A stretch of 64,000 nt of DNA from Thermococcus eurythermalis (GTDB lineage Archaea; Methanobacteriota_B; Thermococci; Thermococcales; Thermococcaceae), in contig NZ_CP008887.1 in NCBI RefSeq assembly GCF_000769655.1, positions 1 through 64,000 on the forward strand, written 5' to 3'. Each line of letters starts with the position of its first letter. Within the stretch, counting starts at the first letter, position 1. The notes under the pieces were generated by a model that saw only the letters and a list, made by a program, of their open reading frames with translations, was not told where the DNA came from and did not search any database. Below are positions 63,914 to 64,000 of the stretch, piece by piece. Both the position numbers and the translations under genes were made by a program.

Positions 63914-64000
63914 ATGACATCGATTTCAGCCGTTGTTAGAAACCTCCGGCCACTGGAGGGGAGGGCCTACATAGCACTGATTGGGTTCGCCCTTCTGATG
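63914..64000 (+). CDS. Start of a membrane protein (3' partial)
   Basis: 29 codons to the window end: an N-terminal cytoplasmic stretch (MTSISAVVRNLRPLEGRAY) then the start of a membrane helix (IALIGFALLM). GGTGGTAGTG precedes the ATG and a TATA-like GGTTTATAACG lies about 35 bp upstream. Family cannot be told. Confidence 0.6.
   Translation, partial: MTSISAVVRNLRPLEGRAYIALIGFALLM

Overview
The window reads as a chromosomal segment of a hyperthermophilic euryarchaeon of the order Thermococcales, most likely a Thermococcus. It carries an archaeal histone, TFB, Phr-type heat-shock regulator, RNase P protein 4, Gar1, SRP19, Cgi121, Hel308, type III RuBisCO, a tungstate (Wtp) transporter, the two di-myo-inositol-phosphate osmolyte genes and a SudBA/Nfn-type ferredoxin:NADP oxidoreductase. 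Genes are tightly packed on both strands, have G-rich Shine-Dalgarno sequences (GGTG/GGAGG) or leaderless starts about 25 bp after TATA boxes, and several convergent neighbours overlap tail to tail.

Layout. 1-5 kb: the end of a probable chemoreceptor, a membrane protein and CheF (taxis locus), then a secreted beta-propeller, a HEAT-repeat protein and a coiled-coil protein. 5-10 kb: a 5S rRNA gene, an unknown DNA-binding-like protein, RNase P p4, a surface protein, a cyclase-family hydrolase and AhcY. 10.5-15.2 kb: the wtpABC operon, split between wtpB and wtpC by an AT-rich two-gene AAA ATPase plus TOPRIM cassette; this is the best candidate for an undescribed system, probably anti-virus or anti-plasmid. 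15.3-23 kb: HD phosphohydrolase, small GTPase, YjbQ, helical-repeat protein, RNA methyltransferase, an aminotransferase/GDT1/MFS operon and Cgi121. 23-26 kb: a cell-cycle cluster (RHH, FtsZ, ParA-like ATPase, RHH partner). 26-33 kb: RibL, PUA protein, PyrF, a regulator, the inositol-phosphate osmolyte pathway, Dph6, Mth938-like and Nudix proteins (with a box C/D sRNA in the Nudix leader) and a PfkB kinase. 33-39.4 kb: Gar1-TFB-phosphodiesterase, histone, RuBisCO, Phr, S17e, DUF371.

39.4-42.6 kb: a structured RNA candidate, a radical-SAM gene broken by one in-frame amber codon, a SprT-like metalloprotein, an NfeD-like protein, a CoA-binding protein and tRNA-Leu(UAG). 42.6-46.3 kb: a seven-gene operon (three small DUF2178-type membrane proteins, an Xre regulator, another membrane protein, an ABC ATPase and an ABC-2 permease) preceded by two tandem copies of a 16-bp palindrome, a self-contained regulated membrane/export module. 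46.3-51 kb: an RNA-binding protein, ZIP transporter, nucleotide kinase and Hel308. 51-57.4 kb: a complete dipeptide ABC transporter whose lipoprotein appears circularly permuted. 57.6-64 kb: stand-alone Lrp ligand domain, SRP19, DUF257, TrmI, SudB-SudA, an archaeal AAA ATPase, a TrmB-like regulator and the start of a membrane protein.

All product calls rest on reading the sequence and on memory of protein families; no searches were run. Starts were chosen by Shine-Dalgarno spacing, TATA distance and family length.
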